This document shows positions 1 to 9,354 of a stretch of DNA of 64,000 bases, piece after piece (the stretch's first letter is position 1; every line of letters begins with the position of its first letter). The stretch is taken from NCBI RefSeq assembly GCF_008124785.1, contig NZ_VNHU01000006.1, positions 124,001-188,000 of the forward strand. Reading direction: 5' to 3'. Source of the DNA: Aquimarina intermedia. Its GTDB lineage: Bacteria; Bacteroidota; Bacteroidia; Flavobacteriales; Flavobacteriaceae. The notes under the pieces are model-generated. The model was not told the DNA's origin, searched no databases, and saw only the letters and a program-made list of their open reading frames with translations. The position numbers and the translations under genes were made by a program.

Positions 1-365
1 AAGGTGTTGCGTTGAAAAACTTGAAAGTACTACCCGAATATCGTACTGCATACATTACCATTACGCAAGAAGAATTGGATAAGCATAATTTTCGCAAAGG
101 AGATACCGAAGGGTTTGTAAATCTCGGTTTGTCGCTACATAATATCGTATTTGCTTTAATATTTATTGAAAACAAAAGTGAAGGGATCATTAAGATATCA
201 CTTAGATCAAAAGGTGACTTTTCTGTCAATGAATTTTCCAGAGCTCATTTTGAAGGTGGCGGGCACCATAACGCAGCCGGAGGAAAAAGTAATCTTTCGA
301 TTGAAGAAACAGTTGCTAAATTAATTAGTATCTTACCCGACTATAAAAATGCCTTGAATTCATGA
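1..365 (+). CDS. DHH-family phosphoesterase, C-terminal fragment (NrnA/RecJ-like)
   Basis: The reading frame is open from the left edge, so the true start and the N-terminal DHH catalytic domain lie outside the window. What remains is the DHHA1 substrate-binding domain, recognised by the glycine-rich GGGHHNAAGG motif about 30 residues before the stop. Proteins of this layout in Bacteroidota are NrnA-type oligoribonuclease/pAp phosphatases that degrade nanoRNA in the cytoplasm. The stop overlaps the gldI start (ATGA), which indicates co-transcription and probable translational coupling with gldI. The exact substrate (nanoRNA, pAp or cyclic dinucleotide product) cannot be told from this fragment. 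Confidence 0.8.
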   Translation, partial: GVALKNLKVLPEYRTAYITITQEELDKHNFRKGDTEGFVNLGLSLHNIVFALIFIENKSEGIIKISLRSKGDFSVNEFSRAHFEGGGHHNAAGGKSNLSIEETVAKLISILPDYKNALNS

Positions 366-919
366 GAACGATATGTCTAATTTTTGGCTTTCTAACCCTG
401 ATGGTTACAAGTTGCAAGACACCCGAAGCTAGAAAACCGGTAAATATAAAGACGGGTTCATTTTTGGATGAATCTATTACCAGAAATAAAAAATTATCTG
501 CTAAGGAAGAATCCCGCATTCTCAAAATTATCGAACAAGATACAATCCACGACTATAAAGCATCCGATGGGGGTTTTTGGTATTACTATCATACAAGAGA
601 CACAACCTCAACGGTCGAATTTCCTAAATTTGGAGATCATGTTACCTTCAGTTACCAACTTAATGACCTTAATGATAATGTTATTTATACTAAAAAGGAA
701 TTAGATACCGTTTCTTATACTATTGACAAAGAAGAATTATTTCTAGGTTTGAGAGAAGGACTTAAACTCATGAAGCCGGGAGAAATTATCACTTTCTTGT
801 TTCCATCATATCAGGGCTATGGATATTATGGAGATGATAATAAAATAGGAACTAACATTCCGCTTAAAGCGAAAGTTACCTTACATACAATTAAACGAGA
901 ATCAACACTTAAAAATTAA
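362..919 (+). CDS. gldI: GldI, gliding-motility-associated FKBP-type PPIase lipoprotein
   Basis: A 185-aa lipoprotein: the N-terminal signal ends in a VTSC lipobox (Cys18). An FKBP-type domain follows at about residues 80-182, including the GLREGLKLMKPGE segment and the YQGYGYYG aromatic loop. GldI is known in Flavobacterium as a folding catalyst needed for gliding and type IX secretion, anchored on the periplasmic face. It overlaps the upstream phosphoesterase gene by 4 bp and is followed 14 bp later by another PPIase lipoprotein, so the three form one transcription unit. Assignment to GldI rather than a generic FKBP rests on length, the lipobox and the typical neighbour arrangement with a DHH phosphoesterase. 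Confidence 0.85.
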   Translation: MRTICLIFGFLTLMVTSCKTPEARKPVNIKTGSFLDESITRNKKLSAKEESRILKIIEQDTIHDYKASDGGFWYYYHTRDTTSTVEFPKFGDHVTFSYQLNDLNDNVIYTKKELDTVSYTIDKEELFLGLREGLKLMKPGEIITFLFPSYQGYGYYGDDNKIGTNIPLKAKVTLHTIKRESTLKN

Positions 920-933
920 TATTTACTTAAAAA

Positions 934-2064
934 ATGAAAAAACTCAATCTTTTATTCCTAGCCGTATTAACGCTAATTATAAGTAGCTGTGAAGAGAAAT
1001 ATCCAGATCTAAAGGATGGTATGTACGCAGAAATAATTACTAATAAAGGTACTGCGGTTGCCGAATTATTTTATAAAGAAACACCAATGACGGTTGCCAA
1101 CTTTGTATCATTAGCCGAAGGTAACAATACTAAAGTTGACAGTGCTTACCAAGGTAAAAAATTCTATAACGGTATTATATTTCACCGTGTGATTAAGGAT
1201 TTTATGATACAAACGGGAGATCCGTTAGGAACAGGCTCGGGAGATCCGGGATATAAGTTTCCAGACGAAATCGTTGATAGCCTGACACATGATAATAAAG
1301 GAATTTTATCTATGGCCAACTCTGGACCAAACACCAACGGTAGCCAATTCTTTATTACCCTGAAGGCAACTCCATGGTTAGACGGTAAGCATACTGTTTT
1401 TGGTGAAATCGTCGAAGGTCAAGAAGTTGTAGACAGTATCGGAACAGTAACAACTAAAATTGCTGACAAGCCTGAAACTGATGTAAAAATGCTTGAGGTT
1501 AACATCATTAGAAAAGGTAAGGATGCTAAATCATTTGATAGTGAAGCCGTTTTTTCTGATAGAATTAAACAAATAGAAGAAGAAACTGCCGAAAAAGAGC
1601 GTATTCAAAAAGAAAAAAGTGAAAAAATCGCAGCACGCTACAGTGAATTAAAAACAAAAGCTGAAAAGCTAGAAAGCGGATTAGAAATTGTTTTTATTAA
1701 CAAAGGTGAAGGTAAACAACCTAAAATTGGCGATGTGGTTTTAGTAAATTACGAAGGATATTTTGCTGACGGTACTGCTTTTGATACAAACATTGCTGAT
1801 AAAGCCAAGGAGCTAGGTGTATTTAATGAGCGCAGAGCAGCCGATCCGAGAGGCTACGCTCCCATGCCGGTACCCTACTCTCCCGATGCACAAATGATTG
1901 CCGGATTTAAAGAAGGGATCCAACAAATGAAAGTTGGGGATAAAGCAGTTTTATTTTTACCGGCCCATTTAGCCTATGGCGAACGTGGTCAAGGTCCTAT
2001 CCCTCCAAACACTGATTTAATCTTTGAATTAGAGATTACGGATATTCAAAATGACAAAAAATAA
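934..2064 (+). CDS. Cyclophilin-FKBP fusion peptidyl-prolyl isomerase lipoprotein
   Basis: A 376-aa lipoprotein (lipobox ISSC, Cys19) with two unrelated PPIase domains. A cyclophilin domain covers about residues 30-195, with FHRVIKDFMIQTGD and the active-site segment NTNGSQFFITL. A charged, probably helical linker (about 200-245) is rich in Lys and Glu. An FKBP_C domain covers about 255-374, with VNYEGYFADGTAFD, PAHLAYGERG and IPPNTDLIFELE. It should act in the periplasm on prolyl bonds of exported proteins. It lies directly behind gldI and ends in a strong terminator, so it closes that operon. Each domain appears complete, so both activities are plausible. Confidence 0.88.
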   Translation: MKKLNLLFLAVLTLIISSCEEKYPDLKDGMYAEIITNKGTAVAELFYKETPMTVANFVSLAEGNNTKVDSAYQGKKFYNGIIFHRVIKDFMIQTGDPLGTGSGDPGYKFPDEIVDSLTHDNKGILSMANSGPNTNGSQFFITLKATPWLDGKHTVFGEIVEGQEVVDSIGTVTTKIADKPETDVKMLEVNIIRKGKDAKSFDSEAVFSDRIKQIEEETAEKERIQKEKSEKIAARYSELKTKAEKLESGLEIVFINKGEGKQPKIGDVVLVNYEGYFADGTAFDTNIADKAKELGVFNERRAADPRGYAPMPVPYSPDAQMIAGFKEGIQQMKVGDKAVLFLPAHLAYGERGQGPIPPNTDLIFELEITDIQNDKK

Positions 2065-2088
2065 GAAAGAATTTTCTTATTATATAAA

Positions 2089-2120
2089 AATCCCGCTAAC
2101 ATCAGTTGGCGGGATTTTTT
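2089..2120 (+). terminator. Intrinsic terminator after the gldI/PPIase operon
   Basis: ATCCCGC-TAAC and GTTG-GCGGGAT form a GC-rich stem with a four-base loop, followed by eight or more T residues. It lies 25 bp after the PPIase stop and faces the convergent dipeptidase gene. Confidence 0.9.
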
Positions 2121-2138
2121 TTATCTTTCTGAAACCTT

Positions 2139-3599
2139 CTATTTACCTGGAATACGTTTTAAGGTTTCCAATGTAAAGTTCCAATATTTTTGTACCGAAG
2201 AAATGCTCGCACGTTCATCAGGTGAATGGGCTCCTTTGATCGTCGGACCAAAAGAAATCATTTCCATCTTGGGGTAATTTTGTCCTAAAATTCCACATTC
2301 CAAACCTGCATGGCAGGCTGCGACATTTGCTTTTTCACCATGTAGTTCAGTATACAAAGCGTCCATCACTTTTAAAATAGAAGAGCTCATATCAGGAGCC
2401 CAGCCCGGATAATCGCCTCCCGTCGTCACATCACATCCAATTAAATTAAAGGTTGCCGTTAATTTATTGACCAAGTCTTGTTTTGATGATTCAACACTAC
2501 TTCGCGTAAGACATTTTATAATTATAGTACCTGCGCCTACTTCGACTTTGGCTATATTATTTGAAGTCTCAACCAAATCAGGAATCGCTGCACTCATAGT
2601 ATACACTCCATTATGAGCCGCATACAGTGATTGCATCAATTGGGTACTTAATTCGACAGACATTGTCATTTTTGGTGTTTCAATTGTTTGAGCCTTGATC
2701 GCTAAATTTTCTTCTACCAACTTAAGTTCCTCCTTAATTAACTGTAAAATTTCATTCACTTTGTTTTCAAAAGTTGCCTGATCCTTTTCAGCAATTACAA
2801 CTGTAGCAAAACTCTCTCTTGGGATAGCATTGCGTAAACTACCTCCTTTAATTGATACAATTTGAAGCGCTGTTACCTTAGAAGCTTCATATAAAACGCG
2901 ATTCATTATTTTGTTAGCGTTTCCTAATCCTTTATCTATATCCATCCCAGAATGACCTCCATTGAGACCGTTAACGGTAAGTGAATAGGCCACACTATTA
3001 GAAGGAATGGTTTCTTCGGTATAAGAACAACTGGCGGTAACATCTACGCCGCCTGCGCAGCCTACACCGATTTCATCATCCTCTTCGGTATCGAGATTTA
3101 ATAAAATATCTCCTGTCAGCCAGCCTCCTTGCAATCCCTTAGCACCCGTCATACCGGTTTCCTCATCAATAGTGAACAACGCTTCAATAGCAGGATGTTC
3201 AATCGTATCGGATTCTAAAATCGCCATAATAGTTGCAACTCCTAGTCCATTATCAGCACCTAAGGTCGTGCCCTTTGCTTTGACCCAGTCTCCATCAACA
3301 ACCATCTCTATGCCCTGAGCATCAAAATCAAACTGCGTATCTGCATTTTTTTGATGCACCATATCCAAATGCGACTGCATCACTACTGTTTTTTTATTTT
3401 CAAATCCGGGGGTTGCCTTTTTCCGAATAAGCACATTTCCAACAGCATCAACTTCGGTTTGTAACCCCAGGGATGTTCCAAACTGCTTCATAAACTCTAT
3501 AACACGTTCTTCCTTTTTTGAAGGTCTTGGTACTTCGTTTAAATCTGCAAATTTATTCCACAATGCCTTAGGTTCTAGATTTCGTATCTCTGAATTCAT
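2139..3599 (-). CDS. pepD: Aminoacyl-histidine dipeptidase (PepD, M20 family)
   Basis: Cytosolic M20 metallopeptidase of about 486 aa that cleaves Xaa-His dipeptides such as carnosine. Visible metal and catalytic motifs in order are: HLDMVHQ (first metal His and catalytic Asp), GADNGLG (bridging Asp), DEETGMTGA (general-base and metal Glu), LDTEE, GLNGGHSG in the lid/dimerisation domain, and a C-terminal HAGLECG with the last metal ligand in GAHSPDE. The frame opens at 3617, but the start at 3599 (MNSEIRNLEPKALW) matches the usual family start and leaves no odd leader, so I chose it. It is a single-gene unit between a terminator and a divergent membrane-protein gene. Confidence 0.9.
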   Translation of the reverse strand: MNSEIRNLEPKALWNKFADLNEVPRPSKKEERVIEFMKQFGTSLGLQTEVDAVGNVLIRKKATPGFENKKTVVMQSHLDMVHQKNADTQFDFDAQGIEMVVDGDWVKAKGTTLGADNGLGVATIMAILESDTIEHPAIEALFTIDEETGMTGAKGLQGGWLTGDILLNLDTEEDDEIGVGCAGGVDVTASCSYTEETIPSNSVAYSLTVNGLNGGHSGMDIDKGLGNANKIMNRVLYEASKVTALQIVSIKGGSLRNAIPRESFATVVIAEKDQATFENKVNEILQLIKEELKLVEENLAIKAQTIETPKMTMSVELSTQLMQSLYAAHNGVYTMSAAIPDLVETSNNIAKVEVGAGTIIIKCLTRSSVESSKQDLVNKLTATFNLIGCDVTTGGDYPGWAPDMSSSILKVMDALYTELHGEKANVAACHAGLECGILGQNYPKMEMISFGPTIKGAHSPDERASISSVQKYWNFTLETLKRIPGK

Positions 3600-3681
3600 A
3601 GTAAACTTTTGTAACAATTTTTAAAATTAATCCTAGCACGCAATGTAAGGATTTTTTGATTTTACCTCCTATCTTTACCAC

Positions 3682-4737
3682 ATGCAATCGAGAACAAAAA
3701 TACTACTTACCATTTTACTTCCCATACAAATCATAGGCATTCAATTGCTTTCTTTGTTTCCTGAGTTCATTGAAGAATATTACAGTAATGGTATCTATGT
3801 ATATATCTCTCGTGGATTGCGTTATACTTTTGGATGGTTGCCTTTTTCTTTTGGGGATATTGCTTACATAATTTTGATCATATTTTTGCTGCGCTATAGC
3901 TATCTCAATATCATTAAAAGAAAACCAGCTTGGAAAACGATAGCTTGGGATACGGGTGCTACCTGCTCAATACTATATGCTTGTTTTCACCTTCTTTGGG
4001 GGATGAATTATTACAGAGTGCCCTTGTATAAAACCTTACATCTTGACGATCAGTATACGCAACAAGAATTAATCTCAGTGACTGAAGCACTTATTAAAAA
4101 AGCCAATGCTATTCATGAACAATTAGAACCGAACGATTCATTGCCTATTAACTCTCCTTATACGAAAGAGGATATCTTTGATATTACTAAAAAAACCTAC
4201 GAACAGGCAAGTATAGATTTCCCCAGTCTGAAATTATATCCTCAAAGTATCAAAAATTCATTAATCAGTTTACCCTTGACGTATATGGGATTTAGCGGAT
4301 ATCTTAACCCGGTTACCAACGAGGCTCAGGTCAATAGCTATATTTTAAACTATAGAGCACCTACTACAAGTTGTCACGAACAAGCACATCAAGCAGGCTA
4401 CGCCAAAGAGAATGAAGCCAATTTTATTGCAGCAATTATTACCATACACGATAAAAACCCGTATTTCAAGTATAGCGGACTTACCTTTGCACTTAAATTC
4501 TGCTTAAATGATCTCTATAAACGTGATGAACAAATAGCGATGTGCCTGGCAGATGAATTACGACCTGGAATACGTGAAAATTATCGTGAAATCAATGCTT
4601 TTTGGGAATCGTATCAAAATCCTATTGAACCTTATTTTAAAAGCACCTATGACCGGTATCTAAAAATTAATAACCAACCTAACGGAATGGAATCTTATAA
4701 TTATATGGTTGCCCTCCTGGTTAATTATCTGAAATAA
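3682..4737 (+). CDS. DUF3810 family membrane protein with HExxH motif
   Basis: A 351-aa protein with three hydrophobic segments in the first 110 residues (about 7-30, 50-70 and 92-108), then a soluble domain. That domain carries CHEQAHQAGYAKENEANF: an HExxH motif followed by a Glu-Glu-Ala-Asn-Phe segment, the arrangement seen in gluzincin-type zinc peptidases. The length and architecture fit DUF3810, a family common in Bacteroidota with no established substrate. A role as a membrane-anchored zinc peptidase is inferred from the motif only. It stands alone, divergent from pepD and 120 bp before an amidohydrolase gene. Confidence 0.8.
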   Translation: MQSRTKILLTILLPIQIIGIQLLSLFPEFIEEYYSNGIYVYISRGLRYTFGWLPFSFGDIAYIILIIFLLRYSYLNIIKRKPAWKTIAWDTGATCSILYACFHLLWGMNYYRVPLYKTLHLDDQYTQQELISVTEALIKKANAIHEQLEPNDSLPINSPYTKEDIFDITKKTYEQASIDFPSLKLYPQSIKNSLISLPLTYMGFSGYLNPVTNEAQVNSYILNYRAPTTSCHEQAHQAGYAKENEANFIAAIITIHDKNPYFKYSGLTFALKFCLNDLYKRDEQIAMCLADELRPGIRENYREINAFWESYQNPIEPYFKSTYDRYLKINNQPNGMESYNYMVALLVNYLK

Positions 4738-4858
4738 GTCTTCGTCAACCTTTTCATCAGAACACTTTTTGTAGTCTTCGTTAAAATTTTCTTAATAAAG
4801 CAACCCTTCCCTGATCAACTTTTATCTTTAGGTCATCTTATTTCTTTAATAAAATTTC

Positions 4859-7846
4859 ATGAAAAATTTAACAACTACACTACTCCTGTTTCTATGGGTT
4901 GTTTATAGTTATAGTCAGGATTATTTTCCGGTTAATGACGGGGTAAAAACTAAAAATACGACCGTCACCGTATTCACTAATGCTACAATTCATACAGATG
5001 CTAAAAATATTGTAAAGAATGGGATGATTGCCATTCAAAACAATAAAATTCTACAAGTGGGATCAAAATTTGCACTTCCAGAAAATAGCGTTATTATAGA
5101 CTTGAAAGGAAAACACATCTATCCATCCTTTATCGACCTATATACTCATTTTGGTGTGACCTTGCCAAAATCGAAAGATAATGGAAATAGAAATCAAGAA
5201 CCTCAGTACGATGCATCTCGAGAAGGATATTACTGGAACGATCATATACGACCAGAAACTAACGTTTTAACTTCGTTTAATTATGATGCTACCAAAGCCA
5301 AGACTTACCTTGACCAAGGTTTTGGGGTCTTGCAAACACACTTTGCAGATGGTATTGCAAGAGGTACGGGGATGCTCATTGCCTTAAGTGCTACCAAAAA
5401 AAATAATGAACGTCTATTAGATGATACCTCAGCGCAATTTTTTTCTTTCGAAAAAAGCAAGCTAAGCAAACAAGCGTACCCTACCTCCTTAATGGGAGCC
5501 ATGGCGCTCCTTAGACAAATGTATCTGGATGCTGACTGGTATGCTAAGGGAATGGCTGATTCAAAAGATTTATCGCTAGAAGCGCTTCAAAAAAACAACA
5601 GCTTACCACAAATTTTTGAGGCCGGGAGCAGAATCAATAGTTTGAGAGCAGATAAAATAGGAGATCAGTTCAATATTCAATACACACTGCTGGGTGGAGG
5701 AGATGAATATGAACGAATTAATGAGGTGAAAAATACAAATGCTACTTACATAATACCGATCAACTTTCCGGAACCTTATGATGCCACAGATCCCTATCTA
5801 ACTTCTTTGTTAAGTTTAGGAGATATGCGCTATTGGAACCAAGCTCCATCTAACCCCGGTATTCTGGCAAAAAATAAGGTGCCATTTTCGATCACTACGT
5901 ACAAATTGAAGAAAATTGCTTCGTTTAAAGATCAAATTAAAAAGGCTATCAGCAATGGTTTACAACCGACCGATGCGCTTGCTGCATTAACCACTGTGCC
6001 GGCAAAACTTCTAGGAAAAGAAAATGAATTGGGTACTCTTAAAAAAGATGCTTATGCCAATTTCTTGATAACTGATGGTGAACTGTTTTCTGACAAAACA
6101 GTTATCTATGAGAATTGGGTTTTAGGTAAAAAACATGTGGTCAATCCTATGAATATTGTTGATCTTACAGGGAACTATACCTTAACAGTCGGAACTACGA
6201 AATACAATGTAGCACTCAAAGGTAAACCAAATGCACCAAAAGCTACTGTCAAATTAGATACACTGAGTATAAAAAATACTGTATCTTATAAAGACAATTG
6301 GTTGACTCTTGTGTTGGCAGATACCGATACTACTTCGACTAACTTTACAAGACTTACAACAAGAGTATCCTCTGATGGTGTATTTGAAAACACAAAGGCC
6401 ATTCAACCTACTGGTTCTATTTCTAAATTCAGTCTGGTTAAAAATCAAGAAACTACTAAAGAGTCTAAGAAAAAGGAAGAAGCATCAAAATCAATTGAGC
6501 GTTCTTTTACCTCACCGATTACCTATCCTAATATTGCGTTTGGAAATACAAGGCTTCCTCAACAGCAAACACTTCTTATTAAAAATGCAACGGTATGGAC
6601 AAATGAAACCGATCGAATCCTGGAGGCTACAGATGTCTTGGTAAAAGATGGAAAAATTGCTGCCATAGGCAAAAACCTTAGAGCGAATAATGCTGTTTCT
6701 ATAGATGGAACAGGGAAACATTTGACCGCAGGCATTATAGACGAACACAGTCATATCGCAGCGGCCGCAATCAATGAAGCCGGGCACAACTCATCTGCAG
6801 AAGTAACCATAGAAGATGTTGTTCAACCAGATGATATAGACATCTATCGCAATTTAGCCGGGGGTGTAACCTCTATTCAAATTTTACACGGATCTGCTAA
6901 TCCTATTGGAGGACGTTCTGCGATCATTAAATTGAAATGGGGAGAAACTGCTGAAAATATGATCTATGATGCCACTCCAAAGTTTATAAAATTTGCACTA
7001 GGAGAAAATGTAAAGCAAAGTAATTGGGGAAGTCGCAGTCGTTTTCCGCAATCGCGAATGGGGGTTGAGCAATTATATATGGATTATTTTTCAAGAGCTA
7101 AAAACTATGACACTAAGAAAAAAGCCGGCCTACCCTATCGTAAGGATTTAGAAATGGAAACATTAGCAGAAATCCTTAATGGAGAACGTTTCATTAGTTG
7201 CCATTCCTACGTACAAAGCGAAATTAATATGCTAATGAAGGTAGCTGAAAAATTTGATTTCAGGATCAACACTTTTACTCATATTCTTGAGGGCTATAAA
7301 GTTGCAAACAAGATGGCCGAACATGGTGTAGGAGGTTCAACGTTCTCTGACTGGTGGGCATATAAATTTGAAGTAAATGATGCAATTCCTTACAACGCAG
7401 CGATTATGCACAATGAAGGAGTTACCGTCGCTATCAATAGTGATGATGCAGAAATGTCAAGAAGATTAAATCAGGAAGCTGCAAAATCTGTTAAGTATGG
7501 CGGTATTAGCGAAGAAGATGCATGGAAATTTGTGACCCTTAATCCTGCCAAGTTATTGCACATAGATAATCGCGTGGGCAGCATAAAGGTAGGTAAAGAT
7601 GCAGATCTTGTCCTCTGGACCGACCACCCCCTATCTGTGTATGCCAAAGCTGAAAAAACTATCATCGAAGGCGCAGTTTATTTCGACCTGGAACAAGATA
7701 AAAAGCAACGTGCGGCAATTGCCACTGAAAAAAACAGATTAGCTGCACTCATGATCGCAGAAAAAAACAAAGGATTAAAAACCCAGGTTGCCAAGAAAAA
7801 GGAAAAACAGCGACTGGAATGTGAAACGATTGAAACAATCTACTAG
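4859..7846 (+). CDS. Exported two-domain amidohydrolase-like protein
   Basis: A 995-aa protein with a Sec signal peptide (cut after about residue 19) and two amidohydrolase-type modules. Module 1 (about 35-440) has the composite-domain strands and a PSFIDLYTHFG strand in which the first metal His of the HxH pair is replaced by Tyr. Module 2 (about 570-965) keeps GIIDEHSHI (intact HxH), SCHSY, FTHILEGYK and INSDDAEM, so its binuclear metal site looks complete. It also ends with the family-typical VGSIKVGKDADLVLW. The likely activity is hydrolysis of an amide or imide in the periplasm; the substrate is unknown. Gene 7988-9277 behind it is a degenerate relative. Confidence 0.85.
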   Translation: MKNLTTTLLLFLWVVYSYSQDYFPVNDGVKTKNTTVTVFTNATIHTDAKNIVKNGMIAIQNNKILQVGSKFALPENSVIIDLKGKHIYPSFIDLYTHFGVTLPKSKDNGNRNQEPQYDASREGYYWNDHIRPETNVLTSFNYDATKAKTYLDQGFGVLQTHFADGIARGTGMLIALSATKKNNERLLDDTSAQFFSFEKSKLSKQAYPTSLMGAMALLRQMYLDADWYAKGMADSKDLSLEALQKNNSLPQIFEAGSRINSLRADKIGDQFNIQYTLLGGGDEYERINEVKNTNATYIIPINFPEPYDATDPYLTSLLSLGDMRYWNQAPSNPGILAKNKVPFSITTYKLKKIASFKDQIKKAISNGLQPTDALAALTTVPAKLLGKENELGTLKKDAYANFLITDGELFSDKTVIYENWVLGKKHVVNPMNIVDLTGNYTLTVGTTKYNVALKGKPNAPKATVKLDTLSIKNTVSYKDNWLTLVLADTDTTSTNFTRLTTRVSSDGVFENTKAIQPTGSISKFSLVKNQETTKESKKKEEASKSIERSFTSPITYPNIAFGNTRLPQQQTLLIKNATVWTNETDRILEATDVLVKDGKIAAIGKNLRANNAVSIDGTGKHLTAGIIDEHSHIAAAAINEAGHNSSAEVTIEDVVQPDDIDIYRNLAGGVTSIQILHGSANPIGGRSAIIKLKWGETAENMIYDATPKFIKFALGENVKQSNWGSRSRFPQSRMGVEQLYMDYFSRAKNYDTKKKAGLPYRKDLEMETLAEILNGERFISCHSYVQSEINMLMKVAEKFDFRINTFTHILEGYKVANKMAEHGVGGSTFSDWWAYKFEVNDAIPYNAAIMHNEGVTVAINSDDAEMSRRLNQEAAKSVKYGGISEEDAWKFVTLNPAKLLHIDNRVGSIKVGKDADLVLWTDHPLSVYAKAEKTIIEGAVYFDLEQDKKQRAAIATEKNRLAALMIAEKNKGLKTQVAKKKEKQRLECETIETIY

Positions 7847-7987
7847 AACTAATTCTTATATATTATTTACCCTTTTTATACATTTAGGATAAGAATTTGC
7901 AAAGTGGGTTATTATAAGCGATTCTCATAAATTGGTATAATTAGAATCAAGCATAACTGACAAGTAAAAAACTACAACTAGTAACAA

Positions 7988-9277
7988 ATGAAAAATATTA
8001 AAATTTACATAGTATGCTTCTTGCTGAGTTGTGCTGTCAAGGCGCAACAAACTCCGGCAACTAAGCAATCAGAGTCAATATCTATTCAAGGAGCCACCGC
8101 GCACCTCGGTAATGGAAAAATTATAGAAAATAGTCTGATCGTCTTTGAAAATGGAAAAATCACTTATGTTGGTGAGAATGTTTCTGATAAAATTAAAGGA
8201 ACAACTATTGACGCTTCCAATAAGCATGTATATCCCGGCTTTATTGCTCCCAATACAACTTTGGGGTTAGTAGAGATTGGAGCGGTAAGAGCGACTAACG
8301 ATATCAGTGAAATTGGTGAGTACAACCCTCATATTCGTAGTCTTATCGCCTATAATGCCGAAAGTAAAATAGTAGAAAGCATGCGACCAAACGGTGTGCT
8401 GGTAGCTCAGGTAACCCCTCGCGGCGGACGCATATCCGGTACGTCATCCATCGTTCAACTTGACGCCTGGAATTGGGAGGATGCTGTCATAAAAGCAGAT
8501 GATGGGATGCATATTAACTGGCCGGATTTATACTCAAGAGGACGATGGTGGCTTGGAGAGGAGCCTGGGTACAAACCCAATAAGAAATACGATGAACAAA
8601 TGACCGAATTACAAGCATTTTTTGATCAGTCAAAAGCACTGGCAACTTCTAAAACTCCTTCAAAGCACCTACCGTATCAATCCATGCAAGGTGTTCTCGA
8701 AGGATCTCAAACAATGTTTATTCACGTACACCATGAAAAGGCTATTCTTGAAGCAATCGCTTTTGCTAAAAAAAATAATATCAAATCGATGGTTATTGTA
8801 GGGGGTGATGATGCTTACAAGGTTGGAACAACACTGAAAGACAACAATATTCCCGTATTGCTTACCAGGACCCATTCAATTCCCAAAAATGAGGATGATG
8901 ACTATGATCTACCTTATAAAAATGCCAAAAACCTAGTGGATATGGGCGTATTAGTCGGTTTACAAAATAGCGGACAAATGGAGCGTGCGAATGCGCGAAA
9001 CTTACCTTTTCAGGCGGGTACTGTAGCAGCACACGGATTGAATAAAGAAAAAGCACTGCAATTAATTACTGAAAATAATGCCAAAATTCTTGGAATTGAA
9101 GATACTATGGGAACCATCGCTGTTGGAAAAGATGCTACGCTGTTCATCAGTAAAGGGGATGCTCTGGATATGAGGACCAATCAACTAGAAAAGGCTTACA
9201 TTCAAGGAAGAGATATTAGTTTGGAAACTCATCAAACGACTCTTTATAAGCGTTATAGTAACAAATATGGACACTAG
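7988..9277 (+). CDS. Exported amidohydrolase-like protein lacking the metal HxH motif
   Basis: A 429-aa exported protein (signal peptide ending about residue 19, VKAQ) with amidohydrolase composite-domain strands at the start (GNGKIIENSLIVFENGKI) and end (GTIAVGKDATLFISKGD). In the position of the usual PGFID-HxH strand it reads PGFIAPNTTLG, with no His pair, and I find no other clear metal ligands. It is probably a non-catalytic partner of the preceding 995-aa protein; the 141-bp gap and same orientation suggest joint function. The gene ends in a strong terminator. Function remains unknown. Confidence 0.82.
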   Translation: MKNIKIYIVCFLLSCAVKAQQTPATKQSESISIQGATAHLGNGKIIENSLIVFENGKITYVGENVSDKIKGTTIDASNKHVYPGFIAPNTTLGLVEIGAVRATNDISEIGEYNPHIRSLIAYNAESKIVESMRPNGVLVAQVTPRGGRISGTSSIVQLDAWNWEDAVIKADDGMHINWPDLYSRGRWWLGEEPGYKPNKKYDEQMTELQAFFDQSKALATSKTPSKHLPYQSMQGVLEGSQTMFIHVHHEKAILEAIAFAKKNNIKSMVIVGGDDAYKVGTTLKDNNIPVLLTRTHSIPKNEDDDYDLPYKNAKNLVDMGVLVGLQNSGQMERANARNLPFQAGTVAAHGLNKEKALQLITENNAKILGIEDTMGTIAVGKDATLFISKGDALDMRTNQLEKAYIQGRDISLETHQTTLYKRYSNKYGH

Positions 9278-9297
9278 TTGTGAACTATAGTATAACT

Positions 9298-9334
9298 GAA
9301 AAATGCTCTTACGTTCTTGTAAGAGCATTTTTTT
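9298..9334 (+). terminator. Intrinsic terminator, amidohydrolase pair / convergent aminotransferase
   Basis: AAATGCTCTTAC-GTTCTT-GTAAGAGCATTT forms a perfect 12-bp stem followed by seven T on the plus strand. The A-run on the other side lets it act for the convergent aminotransferase gene too. Confidence 0.92.
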
Positions 9335-9354
9335 TAAGTATTTATATGATAATT

